A stretch of DNA of 64,000 nucleotides from Planctomycetota bacterium (GCA_020831805.1 JAFIFX010000004.1:124001-188000), one strand, 5' to 3'. Counted from the stretch's first letter, positions 42,404 to 54,075 are shown. Notes: a model not told the origin generated them from the letters alone. Program-made: numbers and translations.

Positions 42404-43813
42404 ATGTCCGACCAAGATCGAAAAGTCTGGGAGGCTGCGCTATCGCACCTCCGGACGGAAAACCCCATCGTCTGCCGTCGCTGGTTCGACGACCTCCAGC
42501 CCCTCGGCTACGCGGGCGGAGCCTTCGGCGTGCGCGCGTCCTCCCCCCACCACTGCGACTATCTCCGGCGCAACTGCCTCGACGCCTTCAACGACGCCCT
42601 CCGCACCGTCACGAACCAGCTCACCCCCATCCGCTTCCTCGGCCCCGGCGAGCCTTGGGACGGCCAGCAGAACGGCCAGGCCCGCGCCCGGGCCGCCGCG
42701 CAGGATCCCGGCGAGACCCCCGTGCGACGCCAAGCCCCGGCCTTCGCCCACGCCGGCTCCGAACGCGAACGCCTCGGCGGGCCGGACGCCCTGCCCATCA
42801 ACCCCGACTATTCCTTCGAAAACTTCGTCCCCGGCCCCAACAACCGCCTCGCCCACGCCGCCGCCCTGGCCGTCGCCGACAAGCCCGGGCACGCGTACAA
42901 CCCCCTGTTCATCCACGGCGGGGTCGGCCTGGGTAAAACACACCTCCTCCAGGCCGTCTGCATCTCCCTGCTCGAAGTCAATCCCGAGGCCCGCATCCAC
43001 TATGTCTCCTGCGACGGCTTCATGACCCGCTTCATGAACGCCGTCCAGTCCGGCAAGATGGTCGAGTTCAGACACGCCTTCCGCGATGTCGACATGCTCG
43101 TCATCGACGACATCCACTTCCTGGCCAAACGCGACCGCACTCAGGAGGAGTTCTTCCACACCTTCAACTCCCTCTATCAGGCCAACAAGCAGATCATCCT
43201 CTCCTCCGACGCCCCGCCCGACGAGATCCCCGACCTCGAGGAGCGGCTGGTTTCGCGGTTCTCCTGGGGCCTGGTCTGCAAGGTCGACAAGCCCGGCTAC
43301 GAAACCCGGGTGGAGATCCTCAAACGCAAGGCCCAGATGTTCGGCCTGGAGATCGCCGACGAGGTCGCCGGTGAAATCGCCCACCATGTGGACACCAACA
43401 TCCGCGAGCTGGAAGGCGCCGTCCGCCAGCTCCAGCACACCGCCCGCGTCTTCAACCGGCCCATCGACATGGCCATGGCCCGCGAGGCCCTCGGCCACCT
43501 GATGACCAGCGCGGGCGAGTCCGCCCCGAGCATCGAGCAGATCATCAACGAGGTCGTCACCTACTTCCAGATCAAGCGGACCGATGTCCTCGGCAAGCGC
43601 AAGCTCCGCTCCGTCGCCCTGCCCCGCCAGATCGGGATGTACATCGCCCGGGAATCCACCGGCCACTCCCTGGAAGAGATCGGGGCCCACTTCGGCGGCC
43701 GGGACCACACCACCGTGATGCACGCCGTGAAAAAGATCGCCCTGGCCCGCCAGGAAACCCCCGACATCGAGCGGGCCCTGTCCACGATCACGGCCCGGCT
43801 GCGGGGACACTGA
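42404..43813 (+). CDS. dnaA: Chromosomal replication initiator DnaA
   Basis: 469 residues. Domain I (1-80) is present, followed by a variable linker. AAA+ ATPase domain III has Walker A HGGVGLGKTH (171-180) and Walker B with sensor regions (VIDDIHFLAKRD, LSSDAPPDEIPDLEERLVSRF). Domain IV holds the DnaA signature GGRDHTTVMHAVKKI. All residues for ATP binding and box recognition look intact, so it is functional. It initiates replication at the oriC candidate immediately downstream, a common placement. Confidence 0.97.
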   Translation: MSDQDRKVWEAALSHLRTENPIVCRRWFDDLQPLGYAGGAFGVRASSPHHCDYLRRNCLDAFNDALRTVTNQLTPIRFLGPGEPWDGQQNGQARARAAAQDPGETPVRRQAPAFAHAGSERERLGGPDALPINPDYSFENFVPGPNNRLAHAAALAVADKPGHAYNPLFIHGGVGLGKTHLLQAVCISLLEVNPEARIHYVSCDGFMTRFMNAVQSGKMVEFRHAFRDVDMLVIDDIHFLAKRDRTQEEFFHTFNSLYQANKQIILSSDAPPDEIPDLEERLVSRFSWGLVCKVDKPGYETRVEILKRKAQMFGLEIADEVAGEIAHHVDTNIRELEGAVRQLQHTARVFNRPIDMAMAREALGHLMTSAGESAPSIEQIINEVVTYFQIKRTDVLGKRKLRSVALPRQIGMYIARESTGHSLEEIGAHFGGRDHTTVMHAVKKIALARQETPDIERALSTITARLRGH

Positions 43814-44190
43814 CCCATCTTTTTGCACAGCCCCGGAACCGACACCGCACGGTGGAATAGTTGTGGATAAGCGCTCGGCCCGCGTCGGCAGATCGTCCCA
43901 TTCGGTTCCGGATGCCCCCGTCCCTTATCCGAATCCGAACCGAATCCCGCCCACCGCCGTGCGCCGCCGACAGCCAACCGACAGGGCGCGAACACCTGTT
44001 CGGAACGCGTAAACCGGTTTATTGCAACGCGTTCCGATCGGTCCGGCTCGGTTGTCACCAACCCGACAGCGTTGTTCTCATCGTCACTAAATCTCTTCTT
44101 TGTTGAGAATGGGTGAAGAGACACCCCGGACGGGCGGGCGTTTGGAGGGATGAAATCCTGTTCATCCACTTGTGCCGGGATTGTGGACAA
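43814..44190. other. Candidate replication origin oriC
   Basis: No gene in this 377-base region, directly downstream of dnaA. A consensus DnaA box TTATCCACA sits on the minus strand at 43862-43870 and a one-mismatch box at 44182-44190. Weaker matches lie near 43925 and 44162. The stretch 44071-44110 (ATCGTCACTAAATCTCTTCT region) is clearly AT-richer than the surroundings and could be the unwinding element. The box density is modest, so this is a candidate only. Confidence 0.6.
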
Positions 44191-45021
44191 TCAGTGTTGA
44201 CAGCTTGGACACCAGCAGGTGGAGCGCTGGGCAAGAAGCATCCCGGCGATCTCCCCCCCACAATCCGGGCATGACTGGCCTGCCCGGGCATACACCCGGT
44301 GCCGCCGGGCGGCTTCGCCCGCCGAGCCGTCGGGCAGGCGGTAGTCCCGCAGCGTGGACCCCCCGGCCCGGATCGCCCCCCGCAGCACCGACCGCACGCA
44401 CGACGCCAGCCGGTCCCAGTCTGCCCGGCCCAGCGATGCACACGCCCGTGTGGGGGCGATGCGGGCGGCGTGGAGCGATTCGTCGGCGTAGATGTTCCCC
44501 ACACCCGCGACGGCGGCCTGGTCCAGCAGGGCCGCCTTGACGGCCCGACGCGACCCACCCAACGCCCGGGCCAGGTCCGCCCCGGTCACCGCCAGTCCGT
44601 CCGGTCCCAGCCGCGACCATCGCTCGGCCAGGGCATCCGGGTCCGGGAGCATCCAGATCCCCCCGAACCGGCGCGGATCCCGGAAGACCAGCCGCCGCCC
44701 GTCACCCAGCGTCCAGACGACATGGGCGTGCCCGCCCGACACCCGCCCGCCCGGCGCGGGCAGCAGCACCTGTCCGGACATCCCCAGGTGCACCAGCACC
44801 ACCCGCCCGGAGGCGCCGACCAGGGCCAGCTGCTTGCCCTTGCGCTCCGCGGCCTCGACCCGGTCCCCCGCCAGCAGCCCCGCCGGGTCCAGCCGCCCGC
44901 GACGCCGGCCCGCCTCGTCCCGCACCACATCCCGGCGCGCCACCCGCACCCCGACCACCGGGACCCCCACCACGGGCGCCAGCGCGCGGCGGACGGACTC
45001 GACCTCGGGCAGCTCGGGCAT
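44191..45021 (-). CDS. mutM: Formamidopyrimidine-DNA glycosylase (Fpg/MutM)
   Basis: 276 residues. The ATG at 45021 gives the mandatory N terminus P-E-L-P-E-V-E, where Pro2 is the catalytic amine and Glu3 assists. Conserved blocks are VLVHLGMSGQV, FRDPRRFGGIW, GVGNIYADESLH and the C-terminal zinc finger (CPDC then CWCPSCQH, C-x2-C...C-x2-C). It excises 8-oxoguanine and related lesions. A longer reading from 45111 would run through the repeat element and lose the catalytic N terminus. The gene follows tadA on the minus strand. Confidence 0.93.
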   Translation of the reverse strand: MPELPEVESVRRALAPVVGVPVVGVRVARRDVVRDEAGRRRGRLDPAGLLAGDRVEAAERKGKQLALVGASGRVVLVHLGMSGQVLLPAPGGRVSGGHAHVVWTLGDGRRLVFRDPRRFGGIWMLPDPDALAERWSRLGPDGLAVTGADLARALGGSRRAVKAALLDQAAVAGVGNIYADESLHAARIAPTRACASLGRADWDRLASCVRSVLRGAIRAGGSTLRDYRLPDGSAGEAARRHRVYARAGQSCPDCGGEIAGMLLAQRSTCWCPSCQH

Positions 45022-45077
45022 GGGCCATTCAAGGCCGGCGTGTGTTCCGGTGCGGTCCTGCGTTCCGTTCCGTCTCG

Positions 45078-45173
45078 AACCACAGAGCACACGGAGGGCA
45101 CAGAGAACCACAGAGGGACCGAACCGAACGGGATCATTCGTTTCTCTCTGTGCTCTCTGTGTCCTTTGTGGTG
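45078..45173. repeat. Long inverted repeat of the ACCACAGAG...CTCTGTGGT class
   Basis: One arm reads ACCACAGAGCACACGGAGGG then CACAGAGAACCACAGAG. The opposite arm is an imperfect reverse complement, TTTCTCTCTGTGCTCTCTGT then GTCCTTTGTGGT, from about 45140 to 45172, with some 25 bases between. It forms an imperfect hairpin between mutM and tadA, and the tadA stop codon lies inside it. A second copy of the same class is at 57986-58143. Confidence 0.75.
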
Positions 45174-45655
45174 AAACTCTTTCTCTCCCGCAGCAACCGG
45201 AAGAAGCCGGTCAGCATCGCCGCGCACGCGGCCTGTTCCACGCCGGGGATCACGACGCACCGGTGGTTGAGGCGTTCGTCCCCGAGCAGGTTGAACAGCG
45301 AGCGGACCGCGCCGGCCTTGGGGTCGTCGGCGCCGTAGAGCACGCGTCCGAGGCGGGCGTTGACGATCGCCCCGGCGCACATCGGGCAGGGTTCGAGCGT
45401 GACGGCCAGCGAGCAGTCGTTCAGGCGCCAGTCGCCGAGCGCCTCGGCAGCCGCCCGGATGGCGATCAGCTCGGCGTGGCCGCAGGGATCGCGAAGCCGC
45501 TCCCGCGTGTTGGCCCCCTCGCCGAGCACTCTGCCGGTGTCGGTCTCGTAGACCACCGCGCCGATGGGTACCTCGCCCTGTTCCGCCGCGGCACGCGCCA
45601 GCCCGATCGCGCGGGCCATCATCGCCAGGTCGGTCTGGGTGACGCCGGCGTCCAT
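45134..45655 (-). CDS. tadA: tRNA-specific adenosine deaminase TadA
   Basis: 173 residues. Catalytic core: the zinc/Glu motif GHAELIAIR (H-A-E) and the PCPMCAGAI motif with two zinc Cys, the TadA hallmark for A34-to-inosine deamination in tRNA-Arg. The ATG at 45655 overlaps the stop codon of tatC by one base, so translation is coupled. The last about 20 residues (RKSFTTKDTESTERNE) are encoded by the intergenic repeat element. This extension is not part of the family. Confidence 0.92.
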   Translation of the reverse strand: MDAGVTQTDLAMMARAIGLARAAAEQGEVPIGAVVYETDTGRVLGEGANTRERLRDPCGHAELIAIRAAAEALGDWRLNDCSLAVTLEPCPMCAGAIVNARLGRVLYGADDPKAGAVRSLFNLLGDERLNHRCVVIPGVEQAACAAMLTGFFRLLRERKSFTTKDTESTERNE

Positions 45656-46689
45656 CACGCATCGCCCGCGTCGTCGGGTTCGATGCGCTTGCCGATGACC
45701 TTCTCCGCCGGCAGCACGCGCAGGATCAGCAGGCCCAGCTCGTAGAGCAGGTACAGCGGCACGGCCAGCAGCAGCATCGACACCGGGTCCGCCGGCGTGA
45801 GCAACGCGCCGATCAGCACGCACGCGCCCACGGCGTGTTTTCGGTACTTGCTCATCGCCCTGGGCTCGAGCAGGCCCACCCAGCCGAGCATGATGACCAC
45901 CACCGGGGTCTGGAACGCGATGCCGAATGCCAGCGCGAGGTTGAGCAGCGTTTTGATGTACTCGCTGATGCGGTACTGCTGCACGATGCCCTGGCCGTCG
46001 ACGATCTCGACCGACTTGACGCGGATCTCACCCCGCCGGTCCGGCACGGCGATGCGCAGCTGCCACAGGTCCGTGTTGACCCAGACCGACCCGGGCGCGG
46101 GGTCGATCGGGTCGGCCCGCAGCACCGGGAACTCGGGCAGCACGATGCCCTCGGGCACGGGTGCGAAGCCCGGGTCCGGCGCGTCGATCTTCGCGCTGAA
46201 CCCGATGAAGAACGCCAGCACCACCGGCAGGATCACCATGTACATGAACACGACGCTGGCCACCACCAGCACGAACGAGAACGGGATCAGGATGTACACG
46301 AACCGGCGCTCGTGCTCGTACAGGCCCGGGGCGATGAACTTCCAGAGCTGGTAGAGGATCCACGGCGAGCCGATCAGCACCGTCACCACGAACGCGATGT
46401 GCACCACCGACGCGAAGGTCTCGAACGGGCCGGTGGCCAGCAGGGCGCTGGTCTGCCCCCCCGCGATCAGGGCCTCGCGCGCCGGGGCGATGAGCACCCC
46501 CAGCAGCGGGCGCCCGAACGCGAACGCGATCACGAAGATCGGCACCACCCCCACGATCGCGAAGATCATCCGGCGACGCAAATCCTCGAGGTGATCCCCG
46601 AATGACATCACGCCGGGGTCGGCCGGCGGCTTCGGCGGCGGCGGGGCCACGCGTCCGGGGATCTGGCTGGGGGCTTCACGCTCTGGCAT
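45655..46689 (-). CDS. tatC: Twin-arginine translocase subunit TatC
   Basis: 344 residues. A Pro-rich N terminus is followed by the six-helix TatC fold: FGDHLEDLRRRMIFAIV (cytoplasmic N terminus binding the Arg-Arg signal), the P1 loop region GPFETFASV and WKFIAPGLYEHERRF. The typical core recurs near the end (FGIAFQTPVVVIMLGWVGL). An extracytoplasmic insertion of some 55-60 residues sits between helices 4 and 5 (roughly EGIVLPEFPVLRADP to SVEIVDGQGIV), longer than in E. coli. No TatA is in the window. tadA is coupled downstream. Confidence 0.93.
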   Translation of the reverse strand: MPEREAPSQIPGRVAPPPPKPPADPGVMSFGDHLEDLRRRMIFAIVGVVPIFVIAFAFGRPLLGVLIAPAREALIAGGQTSALLATGPFETFASVVHIAFVVTVLIGSPWILYQLWKFIAPGLYEHERRFVYILIPFSFVLVVASVVFMYMVILPVVLAFFIGFSAKIDAPDPGFAPVPEGIVLPEFPVLRADPIDPAPGSVWVNTDLWQLRIAVPDRRGEIRVKSVEIVDGQGIVQQYRISEYIKTLLNLALAFGIAFQTPVVVIMLGWVGLLEPRAMSKYRKHAVGACVLIGALLTPADPVSMLLLAVPLYLLYELGLLILRVLPAEKVIGKRIEPDDAGDA

Positions 46690-46802
46690 GGTTCTCGGAC
46701 GCGGGAAAAAATGGCCTGTTCGCGACGGGCGAGCGGGCGGGGCGCATCGTAGGGATCGGCGGGCGGGCCTTCGGGCGCCCCGCCGCGACACAGGAACGGC
46801 CC

Positions 46803-47402
46803 TTGGACGAGTGGCAGACCAACCGGGCGGCGATCGCGTCGGCCATCGCCGGCGACCGGGAGGCGCTGCGCGCCGTCTGGGCCGACCACCGGCGTTGGGT
46901 GGCCGCCATCCTCCTCGCCCACAAATCCCGCGAGGCGGACCTGGAGGACCTGCTCCAGACCGTGGCCCTCCAACTCTGCCGCAAGGTCGACGAGGTCCGC
47001 GACCCGGACGCGTTCCGGCCCTGGCTGCGGATGGTGGCGGTCAACACCGCCCGGGCCGAGGGCCGGTCCCGGAGCCGGGCCAGGCAGGGTTTTCTCCGCC
47101 TGGTGGGGCGGACGAGCCCGGAGCAGACCTGGAGCGACCCGATCGATGACGAGGGCCGCGCGGACCGGGCCGAGCACGGGCGTCGCCTGCTGGACCTGGC
47201 CCGCACCCTGCCCGACGGCTACCGCGAGCCGCTGCTGATGCGGTGCGTGGGCGGGATGAGCTACCGCCAGATCGGGGCGGCGATGGACCTGCCGGAGACC
47301 ACGGTGGAAACACGCATCGCCCGTGGGCGACGGATGTTGCGCGAGCTGGCATCCAGTGAGACGGAACAAGCCCGGCCCGGGGCCCTCGCGGGCGAGGCCT
47401 GA
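46803..47402 (+). CDS. ECF-type RNA polymerase sigma factor
   Basis: 199 residues from a TTG at 46803 preceded by AGGAAC. Sigma-2 region: HRRWVAAILLAHKSREADLEDLLQ (region 2.1-2.2). Sigma-4 region: LPDGYREPLLMRCVGGMSYRQI and MDLPETTVETRIARGRRML, the -35-binding helix-turn-helix. The region 3 linker is short, as in group 4 (ECF) factors. It is followed 35 bases later by a membrane protein with anti-sigma features. The tatC gene is divergent. Longer in-frame readings upstream overlap tatC. Confidence 0.85.
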   Translation: MDEWQTNRAAIASAIAGDREALRAVWADHRRWVAAILLAHKSREADLEDLLQTVALQLCRKVDEVRDPDAFRPWLRMVAVNTARAEGRSRSRARQGFLRLVGRTSPEQTWSDPIDDEGRADRAEHGRRLLDLARTLPDGYREPLLMRCVGGMSYRQIGAAMDLPETTVETRIARGRRMLRELASSETEQARPGALAGEA

Positions 47403-47437
47403 ATCGGGCGAGATCGCCCGGCGAGGAGGAGCGGACC

Positions 47438-48106
47438 ATGAACGAGGACAACACCAACCCCCCCGCCGCCCGTGAGGGCCCCGGCCGCGATCTGCTGATC
47501 GCGCGGATCGTCGACGGGGCGGCCGGCCCGGAGGACTGGCGCGCCTTCCGGCGCGCCGCGGAGGGCGACCCGGCGATCTGGAAGGATCTGGGCGATGCCC
47601 AGTTGCAGCACGAGCTGCTGTGCGAGTCGGTCCGCGAAGCCGCGGCCACGGCGGACGCCGTGGACCTGCCGCTGGTCGTGCCGGACGACGCCCCGATGCA
47701 GCGCCGGCTCGACGGGCTGGCGCGCTGGGGCGGCTGGGCCGTGGCGGCGGCGCTGCTGCTGATCTGGTCGACCGGCACGCCGCTGCTCAACCAGAACCAG
47801 GGCGCCGTCCAGCAGGCGGGCCTGCTGCCCATGGGCCCCGCGCTGAGCGAGGCCACGCCCGACGAGGCGATGGAGCGGTACCTCAACGCGGGCCGCGTCG
47901 CCGGGCTGGTGATCGGCGAGGTCCCCGACCGTCCGATCGTCGAGACCGCGCCCCTGGCCGACGGCACGATCGAGGTGTTCTACATCCGCCAGATCATCGA
48001 GCGCCGCGTGACCGATCGCATCTACCGCGAATCCATCGACGAGCACGGACGCGCCGTCGCCGTGCCCGTCCACATGAGCCAGATCCATTCCGCACACACC
48101 AACTGA
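47438..48106 (+). CDS. Probable membrane-bound anti-sigma factor
   Basis: 222 residues. A hydrophilic N-terminal helix region (FRRAAEGDPAIWKDLGDAQL) typical of anti-sigma domains is followed by one membrane helix (WAVAAALLLIWSTGTPLL, residues about 98-116). The C-terminal region is expected on the outside. A GAGGAGG ribosome-binding site precedes the ATG. Position right after an ECF sigma gene and the single-pass design support the call. A zinc-binding HxxxCxxC motif is absent, so it is not a classical ZAS anti-sigma factor. Confidence 0.65.
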   Translation: MNEDNTNPPAAREGPGRDLLIARIVDGAAGPEDWRAFRRAAEGDPAIWKDLGDAQLQHELLCESVREAAATADAVDLPLVVPDDAPMQRRLDGLARWGGWAVAAALLLIWSTGTPLLNQNQGAVQQAGLLPMGPALSEATPDEAMERYLNAGRVAGLVIGEVPDRPIVETAPLADGTIEVFYIRQIIERRVTDRIYRESIDEHGRAVAVPVHMSQIHSAHTN

Positions 48107-48197
48107 CCCGTGACGGGTGCCGCCCGCACCGGCATCCGGTGAACCGGCCGAAGCGAGCCGAGGCCGGCCCCAGAGACCGACAAACGGAGGAAACGCC

Positions 48198-49367
48198 ATG
48201 AACCGCCTGACCAGATCCATCGTCCCCACCGCCCTGATCGCCACGCTCGCCGGCGCGGCCGGCGCGCAGTTCATCGCCGAAACGACCGAGGACAAAGGCG
48301 TCCGGGGAGCATCGGTCCAGGACTCGGGAGCATCGGTCCAGATCGTCGCCAATGTCACCGACGGCCGACGCACAACCGTCCGCATCGAGAACGGGCGCGT
48401 CGTCCACGCCGAGGTCGACGGCCAGGCATGGCCCGCCGAGCGCGTCCGGCTCGAAGGCGGCAGCGTGCTCCTGCTCGACGAGGACGGCTCGGTGGCCCAG
48501 CGGATCGACGCCGGGCTCACGCCACGCCCGCAGATCGCCCGCATCGTCACCCGAGGCAACTTCCCCGATGCGCCCGCCCCGGCCCCCGCCCCGCGCGTGA
48601 TGCTCGGCATCACCTACAGCGAGCCCGGCGAGGCGTTGCGCACCCACCTGGGCATCGGTGACACCCCCGCCCTGCTCGTCGATACGGTGGTCGAAAACCT
48701 CCCCGCCGCCAAGGCCGGGCTGAAGCGCCACGACCTCATCGTCTCGATCAACGGATCCGACGGCGCGGACGCCGGGATCCTGCGCAAGGCGTTGGCCGAC
48801 ACCGAACCGGGCGACACGCTCGAGCTGACCGTCCGGCGCGGCGGGCAGACCATGACCCTCCGCCCCGAGCTGGCGGCGTACGACGCGGCCAAGCTTGGGA
48901 TCAGCGCTCCCCGCGCCGTTCCCCTGGTTCCCGGCGCCCCGACGCCCCCGGCCCGGCTGCGCGGGTTCCCCGAGTTGAACTTCGAGATCGACCCGAACCT
49001 CGACGAGGGCGACGCGGACCGGATCCGCGAGATGCTCCGCGCCCGCCTCGGCGAGATGCAACTCTTGTTCGATGGTTTCCAGCAGGACGGGACCCGCCGG
49101 ATGTTGGAACTGCGCGACGGACGGGTCTACATCCGTTCCGCCGACGAGATCAACAGGCGTGTCGAGGAGCTGCAGCGGGGCATGGCCGAACGCGCCCCCG
49201 AGATCCGCTCGCGCATCGAGGACCGCGTCCGGCTGATGGAGGAACGGATGGAGCACATCGAACGGTCCTTCGAGGCCCGCATCGAGCGGCTCGCCGCGCT
49301 GCTCGACCGCATGGCCGACCGCCTCGAACAGGGGGCGGACCGTGAAGAAGAGCGCAAGAACCCGTAA
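48198..49367 (+). CDS. Secreted PDZ-domain protein with C-terminal coiled coil
   Basis: 389 residues from the ATG at 48198 (GGAGG ribosome-binding site). Signal peptide ends near AGAAGAQF. A PDZ domain follows: VMLGITYSEP, DTVVENLPAAKAGLKRHDLIVSIN, LTVRRGGQTMTLRPE. A long helical coiled coil rich in Arg/Glu closes the protein (EERMEHIERSFEARIERLAALL). No protease triad is present, so it is not a DegP-type enzyme. It is likely a substrate or partner sensor in the envelope stress module with the sigma/anti-sigma pair. Confidence 0.8.
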   Translation: MNRLTRSIVPTALIATLAGAAGAQFIAETTEDKGVRGASVQDSGASVQIVANVTDGRRTTVRIENGRVVHAEVDGQAWPAERVRLEGGSVLLLDEDGSVAQRIDAGLTPRPQIARIVTRGNFPDAPAPAPAPRVMLGITYSEPGEALRTHLGIGDTPALLVDTVVENLPAAKAGLKRHDLIVSINGSDGADAGILRKALADTEPGDTLELTVRRGGQTMTLRPELAAYDAAKLGISAPRAVPLVPGAPTPPARLRGFPELNFEIDPNLDEGDADRIREMLRARLGEMQLLFDGFQQDGTRRMLELRDGRVYIRSADEINRRVEELQRGMAERAPEIRSRIEDRVRLMEERMEHIERSFEARIERLAALLDRMADRLEQGADREEERKNP

Positions 49368-49724
49368 AGCGGCGGCCGGCGCGCGGAATTCTCGAAACCC
49401 GACGCGGAAGAGCACGGTACACGGAAAGACTTCGAGCGGTTTCCCAAGGACCGGGACGACCGCGAACAAACCACGATGCCGGCCCTGGTGTTCGCTTCTC
49501 GACGCACAGGGCGGCCCCGGAGCCCGCGCGCCGAGACCCCGCGCGGGCTCCATTCTTTTTGAACGATTCCAAACAGCCCCGCGATCCGATCGGCCTCCGA
49601 ACGGCGACGCGATGCGAACAACTTCTCGAAAAGTGGACACCCCGGTCCGAACCTTTCCCACGGACCGTCGGTAAGATCACCGGTCCGTTCGATCCGCCCA
49701 AGAAGTCCCGCATCCGGAGCCTGC
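49368..49724 (+). other. Intergenic region with terminator
   Basis: About 357 bases with no supported gene. The hairpin at 49519-49560 is the main feature. Overlapping short readings lack start sites and family resemblance. Confidence 0.5.
49519..49560 (+). terminator. Rho-independent terminator of the PDZ operon
   Basis: An 11-bp perfect stem (GGAGCCCGCGC/GCGCGGGCTCC) with an 11-base loop is followed by CATTCTTTTT. It lies about 150 bases after the PDZ gene. Confidence 0.75.
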
Positions 49725-50807
<1,083 letters not shown>

Positions 50808-50846
50808 AGCCGTGCCAGCCCGGGAGCGGGCAGATCGGAGCGAGCG

Positions 50847-51308
50847 TTGCTGAACCAGACCGCCGAATACGCCCTGCGTGCCATGAGCTGCCTGGCCTAC
50901 GAGCCGGACCGGCTCATGCCCACCAACGAGCTGGCCGAGATCACCAAGGTCCCGCCGAACTACCTGGCCAAGGTCCTCCAGTCCCTGGCGCAGGCCGACC
51001 TGATCGTCGGGCGGCGCGGCGTGGGTGGCGGCTACAAGCTGGCCAAGCCCTCGGAGCAGATCAGCCTGCTCGATGTCATCAACGCCATCAGCCCCGTCGA
51101 ACGCATCACCGCCTGCCCCCTGGGCCTGGAGAACCACGCCGGACGCCTGTGCCCCCTGCACCGGCGCCTCGACCTGGCCGCCAAGCAGACCATCGACACC
51201 TTCGGGGGCATCTCCCTCAAGGATGTCATCTCCGAACGCGACGCCTCCCGGCCCCTGTGCGACACCGGACGCACCGCCCAGGTCGAGATGACCATCAACC
51301 GGGGCTGA
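50847..51308 (+). CDS. Rrf2-family transcriptional regulator
   Basis: 153 residues from a TTG. Winged helix: AEYALRAMSCLAYEP, ELAEITKVPPNYLAKVLQSL, DLIVGRRGVGGGYKLAKP. The cluster-binding region shows Cys90, Cys102 and His105 in ACPLGLENHAGRLCPLH. The middle Cys of IscR-type proteins is missing and a His (97) is near that place. The protein may still bind an iron-sulfur cluster or sense nitric oxide or another signal. Targets are unknown. lysS follows. Confidence 0.85.
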   Translation: MLNQTAEYALRAMSCLAYEPDRLMPTNELAEITKVPPNYLAKVLQSLAQADLIVGRRGVGGGYKLAKPSEQISLLDVINAISPVERITACPLGLENHAGRLCPLHRRLDLAAKQTIDTFGGISLKDVISERDASRPLCDTGRTAQVEMTINRG

Positions 51309-51360
51309 ATCGCCCCGCACGGACGCGTTCGCGGCCGCGGCCAACGCGTACGATCGTCGC

Positions 51361-52926
<1,566 letters not shown>

Positions 52927-52942
52927 GCGGCCCGCGGGCACG

Positions 52943-52972
52943 AAAAAAGGCCCGGGATCGCTCCCGGGCCTT
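52943..52972 (-). terminator. Terminator of the secreted protein gene (minus strand)
   Basis: AAGGCCCGGGA/TCCCGGGCCTT hairpin with a TCGC loop. On the minus strand it is followed by a T-run (A6 at 52943-52948 of the plus strand), so it best serves the gene at 53002-54075. It may also help end lysS. Confidence 0.85.
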
Positions 52973-53001
52973 GGTGTGGTGCGTTGTGACCCGCGTGCGG
53001 A

Positions 53002-54075
53002 TCAGTCCTGCGAGCCGTCGTCGTTCTGCTCGCGATCGGGGTTGCGACGCCGGGTGTCCTGCTGTCCTGCCCGGCGCTCGGCCCGCACGCCCAGGGCGCT
53101 GTCGGACGCGTCGGACTTGCCCTCGTGGAGCACATCGACTCGGACGATGGTGGGCGAGATGTTGGGGTTATCGCGGAGGTTGCGCATCTCGCTGAGGACC
53201 TCGATGGCCTTGTCCACGCCCAGCGAGCGCAGGGCCTTGTCAGCCTCGGCGACCTGCAGGTCGCGGATGTCGGCATCATTACTGAACACCGGCTCGAGCG
53301 AGGCCAGGGCGGTGCCCTGAAGGCCCATCTTCTCGATCAGCGGCTTGGCGGCCATGCGCAGCTCGGCCATGAGGCCGTAGTAGGCCATGTTGGCCTCGTG
53401 GATCGAGTCGTTCAGGATGAAGCGCATGAACTCCATCATCCCGTCGATGCCCTCCTGGGCCTGGATCTCGTCGGAGATGGCCTGCTTGTACTCGCGGACG
53501 ATGTGCTCGTTCATCCCGCCCTGGATGCGGGTCAGGATCCCGCGGTTGGTCAGTTCCTCGCTCAGCGTGGTGCGTCCGACCAGCGGCTTGATCATCTCGG
53601 TGAGCTGGGCCAGCGCGCTCAGGTCGTTCATGTCGACATTCTCGATCGCCCCGTCGCGGAGTTCCCACAGCAGGTCGAGGTTGTCGATCACCATCATCTC
53701 GAAGCGGGCGCGACGCCCGTAGATCACCGGCATGATCGCGTCGACGGACTTCGGTCCCACGGTCGGGTTGGCACGCAGGGCCACCACATCGGGCAGGTCC
53801 TTGAGCCGGATGATCCGCCCGTCGTCACCGATCTGGGCCAGCTTGGGATAGGGGATATTGGTCGGCAGCGTCTCGAGCCGCTGGGTCGGCTGGCGGCGCG
53901 GCTGCTGGGGACGCTGCTCGGCCGGCTGGGCCGCGGGACGCTCGGGCTGCGTGCGGGGCTGGTACTCGGTCTGCTTCTCGCCGTCGGCCGGCGGCGGCGG
54001 CGCCACCTGGGCCGTTGCGGTCGCACCGGCCAATCCGAGAAGCATCACCAGGCAGGGAACAGTCAGGGTTTTCAT
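53002..54075 (-). CDS. Secreted/periplasmic hypothetical protein
   Basis: 357 residues. The ATG at 54075 follows GGAGG and gives a signal peptide ([20 protein letters not shown]). A Pro/Gln-rich segment ([20 protein letters not shown]) separates it from an all-helical region of about 230 residues ([40 protein letters not shown]). The C terminus is charged and ends in Asp/Gln. No known domain. It may sit in the envelope. Confidence 0.65.
   Translation of the reverse strand: MKTLTVPCLVMLLGLAGATATAQVAPPPPADGEKQTEYQPRTQPERPAAQPAEQRPQQPRRQPTQRLETLPTNIPYPKLAQIGDDGRIIRLKDLPDVVALRANPTVGPKSVDAIMPVIYGRRARFEMMVIDNLDLLWELRDGAIENVDMNDLSALAQLTEMIKPLVGRTTLSEELTNRGILTRIQGGMNEHIVREYKQAISDEIQAQEGIDGMMEFMRFILNDSIHEANMAYYGLMAELRMAAKPLIEKMGLQGTALASLEPVFSNDADIRDLQVAEADKALRSLGVDKAIEVLSEMRNLRDNPNISPTIVRVDVLHEGKSDASDSALGVRAERRAGQQDTRRRNPDREQNDDGSQD

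Noticed and set aside
49342..49674. Small plus-strand frame after the PDZ gene
   Set aside because: It spans the terminator hairpin and has no ribosome-binding site.
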